The notes: generated from the sequence alone by a model not told the origin. Shown: positions 9,895 through 18,991, counted from the stretch's first letter. The stretch: 51,387 nucleotides of DNA from Syntrophaceticus schinkii (GCF_000946815.1 NZ_CDRZ01000282.1:1-51387); one strand, 5' to 3'. Program-made: numbers and translations.

Positions 9895-9984
9895 AAAAAA
9901 ACATCGACCTATCTAGCAAAATATGTTAGATTATAAATACAGCGTCATTGGTTTTGCATTAATTGGTGGATAGAGCTGAGAGCT

Positions 9985-10062
9985 GTGCAAAGCCAACACC
10001 GGAAAGTACGGGATCATGCTGTATGAAAGGAGGGGCGGCAACTCCCATCGAGATTTATGCAC
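9985..10062 (+). ncRNA. Possible structured 5' leader of the CAP-domain gene
   Basis: GTGCA (9985-9989) can pair with TGCAC (10058-10062), enclosing hairpins CCG-GAAAGTA-CGG and GGAG...CTCC (around 10028-10046). A multi-stem element ending about 25 bases before the chosen CAP start would fit a riboswitch-like leader. I cannot match it to a known class. Confidence 0.25.
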
Positions 10063-10085
10063 GGGGTTTCTGTTGCCTGGTTTTT

Positions 10086-10775
10086 ATGAATTATGAGAGA
10101 CCTAATCTCCCTGCCTTTTTAACTGTAGTTTTACTGGTTTTGTTATCAATCATCGTTTTAGGGGAAGTGCAGGACTATTATAATCCGCCGATAACCGAAC
10201 AACACAATCCGGCGCTAACTGCTGAACCGGACTCTGCTTTAGAATTAGATAAAGAACAATCACAACAGCCTCAACGCCCTTCCTCTGAATCAGAAAAACA
10301 ACCACAACAGCAGCCACAACAACCAAAGCCAACGCCAAAACTGGTATCCACAATCCAAGTACAGTCTGTTACACCTACAGCCGAAGAACTGAAAATGATC
10401 AATTTAGTAAACCAGGAGCGCCAAAAAGCCGGTTTGCAGCCTTTGGCAATAGACAACCGATTGGTGTACCTGGCACGCTTAAAGAGTCAGGACATGATCG
10501 ACTATGATTATTTTGATCACACTTCTCCTACTTATGGGGAGCCATCACGCATGATCAGCATCGCTGGTATACCTTATCTCTGTGCAGGTGAAAACCTTGC
10601 CGGCGCTTATAGGGTAGAAATAGCACATAATGGCTTAATGAACTCCCCAGGCCACCGCGCCAATATTCTGCACCCCGACTTCACCCATATTGGCGTTGGC
10701 GCTGCCCACGGCGGCCCATACAAAAGAATGTTTACCCAGCTATTTGTAGGTGTCAATAGTAATCGTACAAATTAA
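10086..10775 (+). CDS. CAP/SCP-domain extracellular protein (YkwD-like)
   Basis: Chosen start ATG 10086 gives about 229 residues: an N-terminal membrane anchor (LPAFLTVVLLVLLSIIVLG), a Gln/Pro-rich linker, and a CAP domain over the C-terminal ~130 residues (MINLVNQERQKAGLQPL, SQDMIDYDYFDHTSP, GENLAGA, SPGHRANIL). HTSP and HRANIL are the usual CAP landmarks; the biochemical role of bacterial CAP proteins is mostly unknown, often cell-wall or spore related. The frame is open upstream to TTG 9963, but that stretch overlaps the possible structured leader and has no good ribosome site. ATG 10023 is another candidate. Start uncertain, family clear. Confidence 0.8.
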   Translation: MNYERPNLPAFLTVVLLVLLSIIVLGEVQDYYNPPITEQHNPALTAEPDSALELDKEQSQQPQRPSSESEKQPQQQPQQPKPTPKLVSTIQVQSVTPTAEELKMINLVNQERQKAGLQPLAIDNRLVYLARLKSQDMIDYDYFDHTSPTYGEPSRMISIAGIPYLCAGENLAGAYRVEIAHNGLMNSPGHRANILHPDFTHIGVGAAHGGPYKRMFTQLFVGVNSNRTN

Positions 10776-10997
10776 GGCCAGAGAAGAAGCAAGAAGGCAG
10801 CAGGAAGAAGAAGTGGATAAGACAATAGAAGAGGAACCCCCTTCAGGTTCTTGATAGGGTGAGCGGGAAACCCATATAACTGCAGCGAAGTTTGGATGGT
10901 CACAAATCAAGATTATATAAAGCAAGTAAAAGAAGAAGCAGTAAAATGCGGGCACTTATGCAGTCGAAAAACCGGCGGGGTTAGATACTAAACAAAA
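10776..10997 (+). other. Gene-free stretch with possible coding relics
   Basis: No intact gene. One frame continues past the CAP stop as a charged peptide (AREEARRQQEEEVDKTIEEE). Another (about 10870-10993) reads VWMVTNQDYIKQVKEEAVKCGH, which faintly recalls the end of Mrr-type restriction endonuclease domains. Neither has a start. Probably relics. Confidence 0.25.
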
Positions 10998-11186
10998 CTA
11001 CCCATTTGGGAAAAACAACCATACAATTATTAAAACAGCTATTGCTCCTATTCTTGATGCTTTCAAATAACTTTCGCTTGGTTCAACATTTTTATATTTC
11101 CAACCTTCACCCATTCTCCAAGCAAGCTCGGGATTAAAAAATCCAATAAATGCAAGAATACTAATAATAATTTTAAATAATAACAT
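10998..11186 (-). CDS. Small membrane protein, DUF6199-like
   Basis: 62 residues from ATG 11186, chosen because AAGAAGGAG lies just upstream; an earlier ATG at 11210 has no such site. Two hydrophobic segments flank AWRMGEGWKYKNVEPSES, a pattern I associate with DUF6199 proteins of Bacillota (from memory). Function unknown. Monocistronic, with its own promoter-like sequence upstream. Confidence 0.65.
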   Translation of the reverse strand: MLLFKIIISILAFIGFFNPELAWRMGEGWKYKNVEPSESYLKASRIGAIAVLIIVWLFFPNG

Positions 11187-11266
11187 TTTATCTCCTTCTT
11201 TTTTCAACATATCTTGCTAATATCTTGCTAATAAGCTCTCAATAAAAAATGGTTCTTGTTCCCATT

Positions 11267-11294
11267 CTTATACCTAGATTATCTTATTCGACAA
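11267..11294 (-). promoter_or_regulatory. Promoter for the small membrane protein
   Basis: On the minus strand TTGTCG (11289-11294) and TATAAG (11267-11272) are separated by 16 bases, about 80 bases upstream of the start at 11186. Confidence 0.4.
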
Positions 11295-11400
11295 ATTATA
11301 AGAAAATCCTCCATAAATATATACCTTAGTAAAACTTATCTATCCTGGGCTTAAGCATGTGAGCCTCAACCAGCAGGTCTAATCCTTTTATGCGGAAAAT

Positions 11401-11442
11401 AAAAAACCGCTGATCCGGTACTAAAACACCTGAATCAGCGGT
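11401..11442 (-). terminator. Rho-independent terminator
   Basis: Perfect 9-bp arms ACCGCTGAT (11406-11414) and ATCAGCGGT (11434-11442); on the minus strand the stem is followed by TTTTTTATTTT. It ends the candidate RNA transcribed leftwards from about 11601. Confidence 0.75.
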
Positions 11443-11601
11443 AGATTTTAATTTTGCGGATCGGGCAGCCGCTGTCTCGCCTGCTGCGCTTAACGTCCCT
11501 GTTATCAGTGAACTCCAAGGGTTTAGTGCGGGTGGTTATCTTTAACCATTAGTTTTCTGCTACTATTCACTGAACCTAACTTGATAGTTCCCGCCCCGAT
11601 C
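11401..11601 (-). ncRNA. Candidate small RNA with long closing stem (6S-like layout)
   Basis: No open frame, but strong long-range pairing on the minus strand. GATCGGG (11601-11595) pairs with CCCGATC (11465-11459), and inside it TTCAGTGAA (11574-11566) pairs with TTCACTGA (11512-11505), leaving two large internal strands and a terminal hairpin GGTTA-AAGA-TAACC. A strong terminator follows. A rod with a central bubble is the layout of 6S RNA, but sequence identity to 6S was not established. The rest of 11187-11856 has no gene. Confidence 0.4.
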
Positions 11602-11856
11602 AATTTTCCCCATTACCTAGCCAGCGAAAAAAAGCAGACAGCGACAGTCACCTGGGATTAACTGGGTGATGGTTGGGGGGGGCATCTTCGAGGGTTATCT
11701 CTACCAATCCAGTAATGCCGAAAGCAAAAAACAAGCCTGGTCCCAGGCAAAGTCCAGCCAAATGAAACCTGGCCGGTTATTTCAGTTGCAATAATCACAA
11801 TAAAAAAGTATGATCTGCTGAAGGATGAAAGTTATTTTGTATAACTATAGAAAGCG

Positions 11857-12288
11857 GTGAGCACCTTAAAACCGTTAAAAGTTTTGGGGATAATCCATAT
11901 TTTTGTCGGTATTGGAGCATTATTTGGGGGAATGGCAGCAATATTGAGCCCCAGTGGGAGTGCAGTCGGAATAACAGCTTCAGAGGCATTGCAAAATGGC
12001 CCCTTTACAGACTTTTTGATACCGGGTATTTTTTTATTCGTTGTGCTGGGGCTTGGCAATATAACTGCATTTATTACTGCAAAATTTAAAAATAAATATC
12101 AACCATATATAAGTGGGGGTTTTGGAGTAATCCTTTGTCTGTGGATTATCATACAGTGTTACATGTTATATATGATTAATGTATTGCATATTATCTTTTT
12201 TATCATTGGCCTTATACTGATTCTTTTATCAAAAATACTACGGAATAGCGCGGTCACATTCCACGGTTCCAAAGACTCCTTCAGGTAA
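11857..12288 (+). CDS. Four-helix membrane protein of unknown family
   Basis: 143 residues from GTG 11857. Four hydrophobic helices (about 8-30, 52-74, 84-103, 105-124). No motif or family recognised. The last ~10 residues (TFHGSKDSFR) are encoded by the first unit of a 66-bp tandem repeat, so the natural C-terminus may have been replaced. Monocistronic. Confidence 0.6.
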   Translation: MSTLKPLKVLGIIHIFVGIGALFGGMAAILSPSGSAVGITASEALQNGPFTDFLIPGIFLFVVLGLGNITAFITAKFKNKYQPYISGGFGVILCLWIIIQCYMLYMINVLHIIFFIIGLILILLSKILRNSAVTFHGSKDSFR

Positions 12289-12430
12289 CGTTCCTCTTGA
12301 TAAGTGGGACATCTTAGCGGAATCCCCGCTTGTTCCAGAGACTCCTTGAGGCAACGTTCCGATTGATAAGCCGGTCCTCTTAGCGGAGTCGCCGCCCGTT
12401 CTAGAAACTTCATCAGGTAATATTCCCTGG
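12261..12430. repeat. 66-bp tandem repeat, about 2.6 copies
   Basis: Units beginning TTCCAAAGACTCCTTCAGG (12267), TTCCAGAGACTCCTTGAGG (12333) and TTCTAGAAACTTCATCAGG (12399), exactly 66 bp apart. The minus strand is open through it as 22-residue units, but with no ribosome site or family. It overlaps the 3' end of the upstream gene. Confidence 0.85.
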
Positions 12431-12504
12431 AGAGGGCAAAATCAAAGCATATAGACATTAGACGTTCCTAAAAAGCAAAACCTGTCCATCACCAGTTCCA
12501 ACAT

Positions 12505-12530
12505 GGATCAAGAGAACTGTCCCCTTGATC
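12505..12530. repeat. GGATCA-type hairpin repeat
   Basis: GATCAAG (12506-12512) pairs with CTTGATC (12524-12530) around AGAACTGTCCC. Related hairpins lie at 29487-29513, 42052-42080 and 42183-42209. With the neighbouring repeats it accounts for the gene-free 12289-12619. Confidence 0.6.
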
Positions 12531-12576
12531 AACCTGTAGGTTGCCCACCCCCATCGGTCACCCATGCCACCCCAGG

Positions 12577-12605
12577 CAGAAAGTAAATTACTCAAGCCTG
12601 ACCCC
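12577..12605 (-). repeat. Family A repeat, downstream of cyclophilin gene
   Basis: Minus-strand core GGGGTCAGGCTTGAGTAA then TTTACTTTCTG. It follows the cyclophilin stop through two GTAAAATAACGGG units, in the same orientation as the gene. Confidence 0.9.
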
Positions 12606-12619
12606 GTTATTTTACCCCG

Positions 12620-13066
12620 TTATTTTACCGTCTGCATCTGGTCGCCTGTTTTGATCTGGTCGACCACATCCATTCCCTCTGTTACCTTGCCAAAGACGGC
12701 ATACTGCCCATCGAGCCAGGAAGCATCCTTTTTGAGGATGTAAAACTGTGAGCCGGCGGAGTCGGGATCCATAGCCCTGGCCATGGCAACCGCCCCCCGC
12801 ACATTCCTCAGCTGCGGATTGGTCTCCAGCTTGATCGACCAGCCGGGACCGCCGGTGCCGTTGCCCTTCGGGTCGCCCCCCTGGATCACCCAGTCTTCGA
12901 CCCGGTGGAACTTGAGCCCGTTGTAAAAACCGGACTGCACCAACTTGTCGAAGTTGGCCACAGTGATCGGCATCAAGTCAGGGTAAACTTCAAGCACGAT
13001 CTGGCCCTTAGCTGTGTCGATGGTAACATTATGTGGCACTTTTTCCTGATTCTGATTTTCGGACAT
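12620..13066 (-). CDS. Peptidyl-prolyl cis-trans isomerase, cyclophilin type
   Basis: 148 residues, the usual size of a single-domain bacterial cyclophilin. Conserved features: FHRVEDWVIQGGDPKGNGTGGPG (catalytic Arg in FHR), AVAMARAMDPDSAGSQFYI, and LDGQYAVFGKVTEGMDVVDQI. No signal peptide, so cytosolic folding catalyst. ATG at 13066 with GGAGGAAAA upstream. The C-terminus after VVDQIKTGD is short (QMQTVK) and its stop lies at the boundary with repeats, so the final strand seen in relatives may have been altered. Confidence 0.93.
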   Translation of the reverse strand: MSENQNQEKVPHNVTIDTAKGQIVLEVYPDLMPITVANFDKLVQSGFYNGLKFHRVEDWVIQGGDPKGNGTGGPGWSIKLETNPQLRNVRGAVAMARAMDPDSAGSQFYILKKDASWLDGQYAVFGKVTEGMDVVDQIKTGDQMQTVK

Positions 13067-13185
13067 TGTTTTCCTCCTTAAAGTAAGTACTGAATAACCT
13101 TTGAATTAATATCTCACATCAACCGGAAACAATAAAGCCGGCTTGACCCAGTTAGCACCCCTGTCCAGCATGTTATGCAGTGGCC

Positions 13186-13211
13186 AAAGTAAATTACTCA
13201 AGCCTGACCCC
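13186..13211 (-). repeat. Family A repeat encoding the transporter C-terminus
   Basis: Minus-strand GGGGTCAGGCTTGAGTAATTT. Read in the transporter frame it supplies ...WGQA and the TGA stop. Confidence 0.92.
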
Positions 13212-14430
13212 ATATCCAGAAGGCAAGCAGTCCCACAATAAGTGCCGGAATGGTGCTCAGCACAGTGCCCAATAATGCAGACTTAGGATGCATTGCGAAC
13301 AAGGGAAAGAGGGCATCTCCATCTTGAGAAATAGTGTTGGCCAGCAATGCCGCAAAGGGGAACATTCCCTTTAAGTACAGGGACACAAAAATTACTTGAG
13401 GCCCACAACCTGGAACCATTCCTAACAAAACCCCCAAAATAACTGAGGCCAGGCCTGCCGAAGTCATGGCTGCCGCTACTACCTCGGTTCCCCCTGCAAA
13501 ATAGACACCCACCTCATAAACCAGATAAGCCGCAAACACCCAGGTTCCTACAAGAGCAGTTTCCTGTGCATTATGAACAAGCGTTTCTTTCAGAGAAAAC
13601 AATTTATGTTCTACATCTTCATGACTTTGGGCCTTGATTAGCCTCTGCGAAACAATCACATACAACAGAGTAACAATGGTACCCACACCGCCCACAATAA
13701 CACTTAGATAAGGGCGTCCCAAAAGTGCACCGAGATCTATCCTAAATAAATCCAGAAACCCCAGCACAAATCCTGCGGCCACAATAACCCAAAATACGAT
13801 ATACGCGTTGTGGGTAATCTTATACCGCAATCTACGGGGATCCTCGGGTTTCTGATGATGGAGGATTAAATCTATGCTATCTCCCTCTTGATGCCCAATG
13901 TGCTTCAGCATACTGGAACGACAGGCGTTAGGATGCTCACAGTACACCCCGTTTAAATAAGCTTCCGCCTCTCTATGCGCTCCATTTAAATTATTTATAC
14001 CCTTTATTGCTGACGTTCTCTGTACCCAATCCCCTATCTTGAAGTAATCTACAATATAGCCCGTAATAACGCCTACAACAAAACAGATTGCGGTAACTAT
14101 CACAAATTCCTTTGGAACCTGAGTCAAGATAACAAAAGCCGTATCACCTGCAGTAGCAATCAAAGTAGCCATAACCGCACCAAAAGTAACAGTACCCTTA
14201 ACATAGAGCGGCATTAAAAAAATTGAACCCCCGCAGCCGGGGACAATCCCCAACAATGCGCCAAACAGGGGTTGGTATTTCTTTGATCTTTCAATAGTCT
14301 GTTGAAAATCACCCTGCTGCTTAAAATTGATGTAGCCGAATAATAAGAGAATACCCCCAACGAAGACAGTAACCTCAATAAAAGAACTTTCCGCACAAGT
14401 CAAAATGATTTCCCATATATCACTAGCCAT
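13198..14430 (-). CDS. Putative 10TM metal transporter/exporter (ArsP_2-like)
   Basis: 410 residues with about ten hydrophobic helices in two repeats, each with a PGCG motif (GIVPGCGGSIFLMPLYVKGTVTFGA near residue 62; GMVPGCGPQVIFVSLYLKGMFPFAA near 345). This duplicated motif marks the putative manganese or heavy-metal transporter family. The soluble loop between halves carries CEHPNACRSS and histidines that might bind metal. Substrate unproven. ATG 14430 with a GGAGAAG site. The last residues GQA and the stop lie in a family A repeat. Confidence 0.85.
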   Translation of the reverse strand: MASDIWEIILTCAESSFIEVTVFVGGILLLFGYINFKQQGDFQQTIERSKKYQPLFGALLGIVPGCGGSIFLMPLYVKGTVTFGAVMATLIATAGDTAFVILTQVPKEFVIVTAICFVVGVITGYIVDYFKIGDWVQRTSAIKGINNLNGAHREAEAYLNGVYCEHPNACRSSMLKHIGHQEGDSIDLILHHQKPEDPRRLRYKITHNAYIVFWVIVAAGFVLGFLDLFRIDLGALLGRPYLSVIVGGVGTIVTLLYVIVSQRLIKAQSHEDVEHKLFSLKETLVHNAQETALVGTWVFAAYLVYEVGVYFAGGTEVVAAAMTSAGLASVILGVLLGMVPGCGPQVIFVSLYLKGMFPFAALLANTISQDGDALFPLFAMHPKSALLGTVLSTIPALIVGLLAFWIWGQA

Positions 14431-15083
14431 ACTGCTTCTCCTACCTGAATTGGATGTCAGATGCCTGAGGTCGGAAATCGGAAGACCGCAGAACTGCCTT
14501 ACGCTTATTCTGTGACATTCCTGACTTCAGCCTCTGTTCATCCCCTGCTTGCGCCGGCCTGGACGGCATTGGCGTTCCCGAATGGAGGTTGGGAACTGGA
14601 GATCGGAAGCCTGCCGGAAGAGTACAAGAACATCCAAACAACGGATCTAACGGCCTTAAATCTAACATCACATCTGTTTTTATTATCTGCTGATGCCGCC
14701 TGGGCAATCCCTGGGCAATAGTGGTCTGCCTAAAACAAACCTTCTACTAATTCTAGACCAATCTCGACATTCCCTGCCATAGTCTGGGGAGAATGAATTC
14801 GCCAGGCCGCCAGGCATTGTAATCATCTGCTCCCGAACATAACACTCATCTAGTATACAGCATGAACCGTCCCCCAGAAAGCCGAAGAGGCCAGACATCA
14901 CGACACTATTAGTTTTCAACAGATTATTAGTATTGTTCCACCTCTGAGCCACCCTGATTCCATACTGAATCAGAAGCCTCTCTATTGGTAAGAATAGCCT
15001 ATAAGCACAATTACTGAGTCGAAACAACTAGCACAGGATACTTTGTTATAGGATGATAGCAGCAAGCAGAAGGGTGATATTGG
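14431..15083. other. Gene-free region with TCGGAAG-rich repeats
   Basis: 14455-14640 carries several GGTCGGAAATCGGAAG-like motifs, shared with 18660-18800 and 20170-20200. A 114-codon open frame on the minus strand (14683-15027) has no ribosome site and no recognisable domain. GGGGGACGGTTCATG near 14865 resembles the accGTCCCC repeats elsewhere. I see no supported gene. Confidence 0.5.
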
Positions 15084-15635
15084 ATGCAACATTTCAAAGT
15101 TGCAGCATCGTTATTTGTGTTAATCGCTGCAGTTGCTGCGGCCTGGCATTGGGGAATACTCAAAACAGGATATCCAAATTTAGAAACACCACCGACCCAG
15201 CAACAAGTAAAACCCATACCTCAGGTTGAAGAACAAATTGATGCTGCAGAAAAGATGTATGATGAATCAAGAGAAAAGAATAGGACAGTTTTGCAGGAAG
15301 AGATCGAAGCCCGCTATACTGCCCAACTGTTGAATACTGCCCAAGATTACGAAAAAGAATTGAACAACCTGGCAAATACCGCCTGGGAAGATTACACTAA
15401 AGCTCAACAAGAGGGGGGAAAAATATCTATACAGATGGCTTTCCCTTACATCACAGAGGGTCTGAAGTTGAAAACGAAGTGCGACAACGAAATTAATACC
15501 ATTTTGCAGAAGTTTGAATCTGAGCTGCGTGCAAATTCACTCCCAGTAAACAAGGCTAAGTTGTGCCGGCAAGAATATGAACGGAGAAAATCAGAACGCA
15601 AAGAGGCAATTCTTGAGATCCTTACTAGCATTTAA
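15084..15635 (+). CDS. Membrane-anchored coiled-coil protein
   Basis: 183 residues from ATG 15084 with AGAAGGGTGA upstream. An N-terminal hydrophobic segment (residues 5-22) could be a signal or anchor, followed by a Pro-rich linker (LETPPTQQQVKPIPQ) and a long charged, mostly helical region with heptad-like spacing. No known domain recognised. Predicted extracytoplasmic. Its neighbours give no functional hint. Confidence 0.65.
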   Translation: MQHFKVAASLFVLIAAVAAAWHWGILKTGYPNLETPPTQQQVKPIPQVEEQIDAAEKMYDESREKNRTVLQEEIEARYTAQLLNTAQDYEKELNNLANTAWEDYTKAQQEGGKISIQMAFPYITEGLKLKTKCDNEINTILQKFESELRANSLPVNKAKLCRQEYERRKSERKEAILEILTSI

Positions 15636-15688
15636 GGCAATTTAGCAGTCCGGACAAAGGCACAGCCAAAGTAAAATCCCGCGCAGGA

Positions 15689-15721
15689 GAGTAAATAACT
15701 CAATTACTCAAGCCTGACCCC
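15689..15721 (-). repeat. Family A repeat (long variant) encoding the HD-GYP C-terminus
   Basis: Minus-strand GGGGTCAGGCTTGAGTAATT followed by GAGTTATTTACTC. It encodes ...WGQA and the TGA of the HD-GYP gene. This variant carries stops in all three frames. Confidence 0.9.
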
Positions 15722-17850
15722 ACAAAGAAACAAACACTTTGACGACATCGGGATCAAACCGGCTTCCCGCGCAGTTCTTAAGCTCTGCTATGGCTTTTTC
15801 CTTATTTTCGGTTTTTTGATAAGCTTCTTGAGCGGTCATAACTTCATAGGCATCGGCCACAGAAATAATCCTCGATATCAAAGGGATCTCCTCTCCTTTT
15901 AAGCCTTCCGGGTACCCTTTTCCATCCCATCGTTCATGATGATATAGAACATATTCAGCCAACCCTGCGTATTCATCCACCGATTTAAGAATCTGATAAC
16001 CTGCCTCAGGATGTCTTTTATACACTTCAAATTCTTTTTTGGATAGTTTACGGTTTTTATTTAAAAGTTCTGCCGGCACAATGATCTTCCCGATATCATG
16101 CAGCAAAGCCGCTGTTTTTATGTCATTCATTTCTTTTTCATTGAACTTCATGGCCTTACCCATAGCCTCACAATACCGAGATACCCTTTCCACATGAATT
16201 CGTTCTCTGCCATATTTGGTATTAATACTGTTAATGAAACTTTCAATGGTTTGGCTTTTAACTCTTTTTCTATATCTCAGCTTATCTTTGTACATACGGT
16301 TTTCAGCCTGGATGTGTATTTCTTTAATATCCTGGTCCGCACTTTCTTTGACAGCGTAGCCAATGGCCAAAGACACGACAATGGAATCCAACATGGTTGT
16401 TGCAGCTGTATCAATGATTCTTTTCTTGATTATTTTTGCCTTTATTTCGTCTGTCTCCGGAAGCAGTATAGCAAACTCGTCTCCACCGACCCTACCGATT
16501 ATTTCATCAGCCCTGCATACTTTTTTCATGATATCGGCCACTTTTTTTTAGCAACCGGTCTCCCATTTCGTGTCCAAAAGCATCGTTCGTCAATTTTAGT
16601 CCATTTACATCTAAAACCATGATGGTAAAAGGCAGATTCCTTTTCGTGTCCAGCCTTTCAATCTCTTCTTTTATGAACCTGCGATTATATAAACCCGTGA
16701 GATCATCATGAAAGCTTAAGTATTCGATTTTTTCTTCAGCTTGTTTACGCTTTGTGATGTCCATAATTACCGCTAAAAAATACTCTTTCCCCTGGCTTTC
16801 GATAATTTCTCCAGAATACAAACCATTTAACATCTGTCCATTTTTGGTTTTTATTTTTAGTTCGAAGTCGCGAACCTTACCGGTTTTTTGCAGTTCTTCA
16901 GCAAATTCCTTCTTTTTTTCCTGTTTATGAAAATAAAATAGATTTAATTCTTCAGCCGTTTTACCTGTGATCTCATCCCTGGAATAACCTATTTTTTCAA
17001 GAAAAATATCATTGACCTCTGTAATGACCCCTTCAGGCATCATACTTACCGCCATCAGTGCAGGATTACTCACAAAAAGCCTGTTGAATTTTTGCAATGC
17101 TTCCTGTTCTGTTGATAAGTCTTTGGAAACGCTAAAAATACAATCTTCACCATCCCATTTTCCACGCCAAATCCGTGTTTCTACAGGTAAAAACCTGCCG
17201 CTTTTTGTCGCCAGCGGCAAAGGACAGGTATCTCTTTTTCCGGCAAATATCTCTTCAAATATCTGTTCAGCCTCTTTCCGCTCGCTCTTTGGATAAACCT
17301 CCAACAGGTGAATATTGTTCAACTCTTCGAGAGTATAACCAAGTATTTTAGTCACTGCACTATTGATAAAAACTATTTTTCCTTGTTCATCATTGACAAA
17401 AATCAGATCATTCATTGTTTCAAAAAAGACCCTGAAATTTTTCTCGCTTTCTTGTAATTTTTCTTCCATCTGCTTTCGATCGGTGATATCACGAAATATA
17501 CCCCGGGTGCTGACAAAATTACCTGCATCATCAAACCTACAATTTGCGCTACCCTCAACATATAAGGCCTTGCCATTTTTCGTCTGAAAAACAGCTTCGA
17601 CAGCATCAATTTCCCCGCCTGATATTACCTGCTGGAAGACTTTCTGACAGTGTTCTTTTGACTGCGAGTGAATAATATCCCATAAAAAAAGGTTACCGAT
17701 ATCTTCATTTGCGTAACCAAGCTTTTCTTTCCAAGTTTTGTTGACATAGATGAATTTTCCGTCACTGTCAACACACTGAATAAGATAGGATGCGTTGTCT
17801 ACAAGCCCCTTATAGTCCTTTTCGTTAAGCTTATTCTGAATAAGCCCCAT
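15708..17850 (-). pseudogene. PAS-PAS-PAS-GGDEF-HD-GYP c-di-GMP protein, frameshifted in an A8 tract
   Basis: ATG 17850 (AAGGGTG upstream) opens three PAS-like domains (VDNASYLIQCVDSDGKFIYV; FETMNDLIFVNDEQGKIVFI; SNPALMAVSMMPEGVITEV), then a diguanylate cyclase domain (HDDLTGLYNRRF...RVGGDEFA) and an HD-GYP phosphodiesterase domain (LLHDIGK, YHHERWDGKGYPEGLKGEEIPL). The frame breaks at 16542-16549: eight A on the minus strand where seven would give LLKKVADIMKK. So either the gene is dead or phase-variable, transcriptional slippage on A8 restores it, or it is a base-call error. The 195 codons open upstream of 17850 cover a family B repeat and are not coding. The final GQA* comes from family A. 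Confidence 0.85.
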
Positions 17851-18008
17851 AACAATTACACACCCTTGATGTTGTATTTTTCTACAATATTTCCAATATA
17901 GCCATATATTTATCTTATCATCACTATATAAATTGTACCATCTAAATAATCGAAAACACTTCTTCGCGATTTGGCAATGCCAATTAGTTGGCACAGTTTG
18001 TGCTAAGT

Positions 18009-18094
18009 GGTGACAGTCACCATTTTGCCAAATATGTATATACAAGTTAGCCTAAATGGTGACTGTCACCAAAATGCCAGATCTGTATATACAG
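18009..18094. repeat. Family B repeat, two units at 49-bp spacing
   Basis: GGTGACAGTCACC at 18009-18021 and GGTGACTGTCACC at 18058-18070, each followed by ATTTTGCC/AAAATGCC and TGTATATACA. It lies between the divergent c-di-GMP gene and mscL; nothing else is seen in 17851-18253. Confidence 0.88.
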
Positions 18095-18253
18095 GTTGGG
18101 GTAATTCAGACTGGGGATGCTCAAGCCGACGCTGTGTGTATTTTTTTCTATTGATATTAATTTACCTGTTGCTATAAAATCATATTACAAATAACTGCAG
18201 TCCTTGATAGGATGTCTGCATTTATTAACTAAGTCAGAGGGGCAGGTATTATT

Positions 18254-18649
18254 ATGTTAAAAGAATTCAAGGAGTTTGCCGTAAGAGGTCCAGTGATCGA
18301 CCTCGCAGTTGGTGTGATCATCGGTGGTGCATTTGGAAAAATAGTTACTTCATTAGTAAATGATATTCTGATGCCGTTATTGAGTATCCTCATCGGGGGA
18401 ATTAACTTCACTGATTTAAAATATGTGATCACTCCGGCGAGTGGAAATGCTGCAGAAGTAGCCTTCATGTACGGCGCCTTTATCCAGTCAGTTATTGATT
18501 TTCTGATCATTTCATTCTCCATTTTTCTGTTTGTTAAATTAGTATCATCCCTAAAGAAAAAAGAACCGGAGCCTGAACCCATTCCTCCGGAACCCAGCAA
18601 TGAAGAAATCCTGCTTCAAGAAATACGTGATTTGCTTAAGGATAAATAA
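18254..18649 (+). CDS. mscL: Large-conductance mechanosensitive channel MscL
   Basis: 131 residues, normal MscL length. N-terminal amphipathic helix and TM1 match the family (MLKEFKEFAVRGPVIDLAVG, VIIGGAFGKIVTSLVNDILMP). TM2 is FMYGAFIQSVIDFLIISFSIF, followed by a cytoplasmic Pro/Glu linker and the C-terminal bundle helix (SNEEILLQEIRDLLKD). Forms a pentameric channel in the inner membrane that opens on hypo-osmotic shock. ATG 18254 with AGAGGGG upstream. Monocistronic. Confidence 0.97.
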   Translation: MLKEFKEFAVRGPVIDLAVGVIIGGAFGKIVTSLVNDILMPLLSILIGGINFTDLKYVITPASGNAAEVAFMYGAFIQSVIDFLIISFSIFLFVKLVSSLKKKEPEPEPIPPEPSNEEILLQEIRDLLKDK

Positions 18650-18838
18650 GTGCAACTTTGTCGGAAGTTAGAGATCAGAGAAAAAATGGACCCCCGCTAT
18701 CTTAAAAGCAAAAAAGCAAGCCTGGCTAAAATAGAGGTGAGAAGCGGGAGGTTGGAAGTGGGAATAGAGGTCGGAAATGCCAGAGGTTGGATGATCGGAA
18801 AAAGATGACCGGCACTTAGAAGCATAAAGCAGAAAAGC

Positions 18839-18878
18839 AAGCCTGGCCCCGGGGATATACCGGAGGTCAGGCTTTTTT
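18839..18878 (+). terminator. Terminator-like hairpin
   Basis: AAGCCTGGCCCCGG pairs imperfectly with CCGGAGGTCAGGCTT, followed by TTTTT. It lies 190 bases downstream of mscL, after TCGGAAG-type repeats (18660-18800). Confidence 0.5.
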
Positions 18879-18991
18879 ATATCGAAGGGATGGATCTACG
18901 CTAATCACCCTGGATTCCCGCCGATTCATAACGAGAATCCAGCTAAAACCAATAAAATCAAGGGTTTAAAGCCTCAGCTGCCTTTAAAAAC

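Noticed and set aside
12159-12458. 99-codon minus-strand frame with 22-residue repeats
   Set aside because: Consequence of the 66-bp repeat length being a multiple of three; lacks a ribosome site and any family.
14461-14721. 86-codon plus-strand frame in the repeat-rich region
   Set aside because: Runs through TCGGAAG repeats, no start signals or homology seen.
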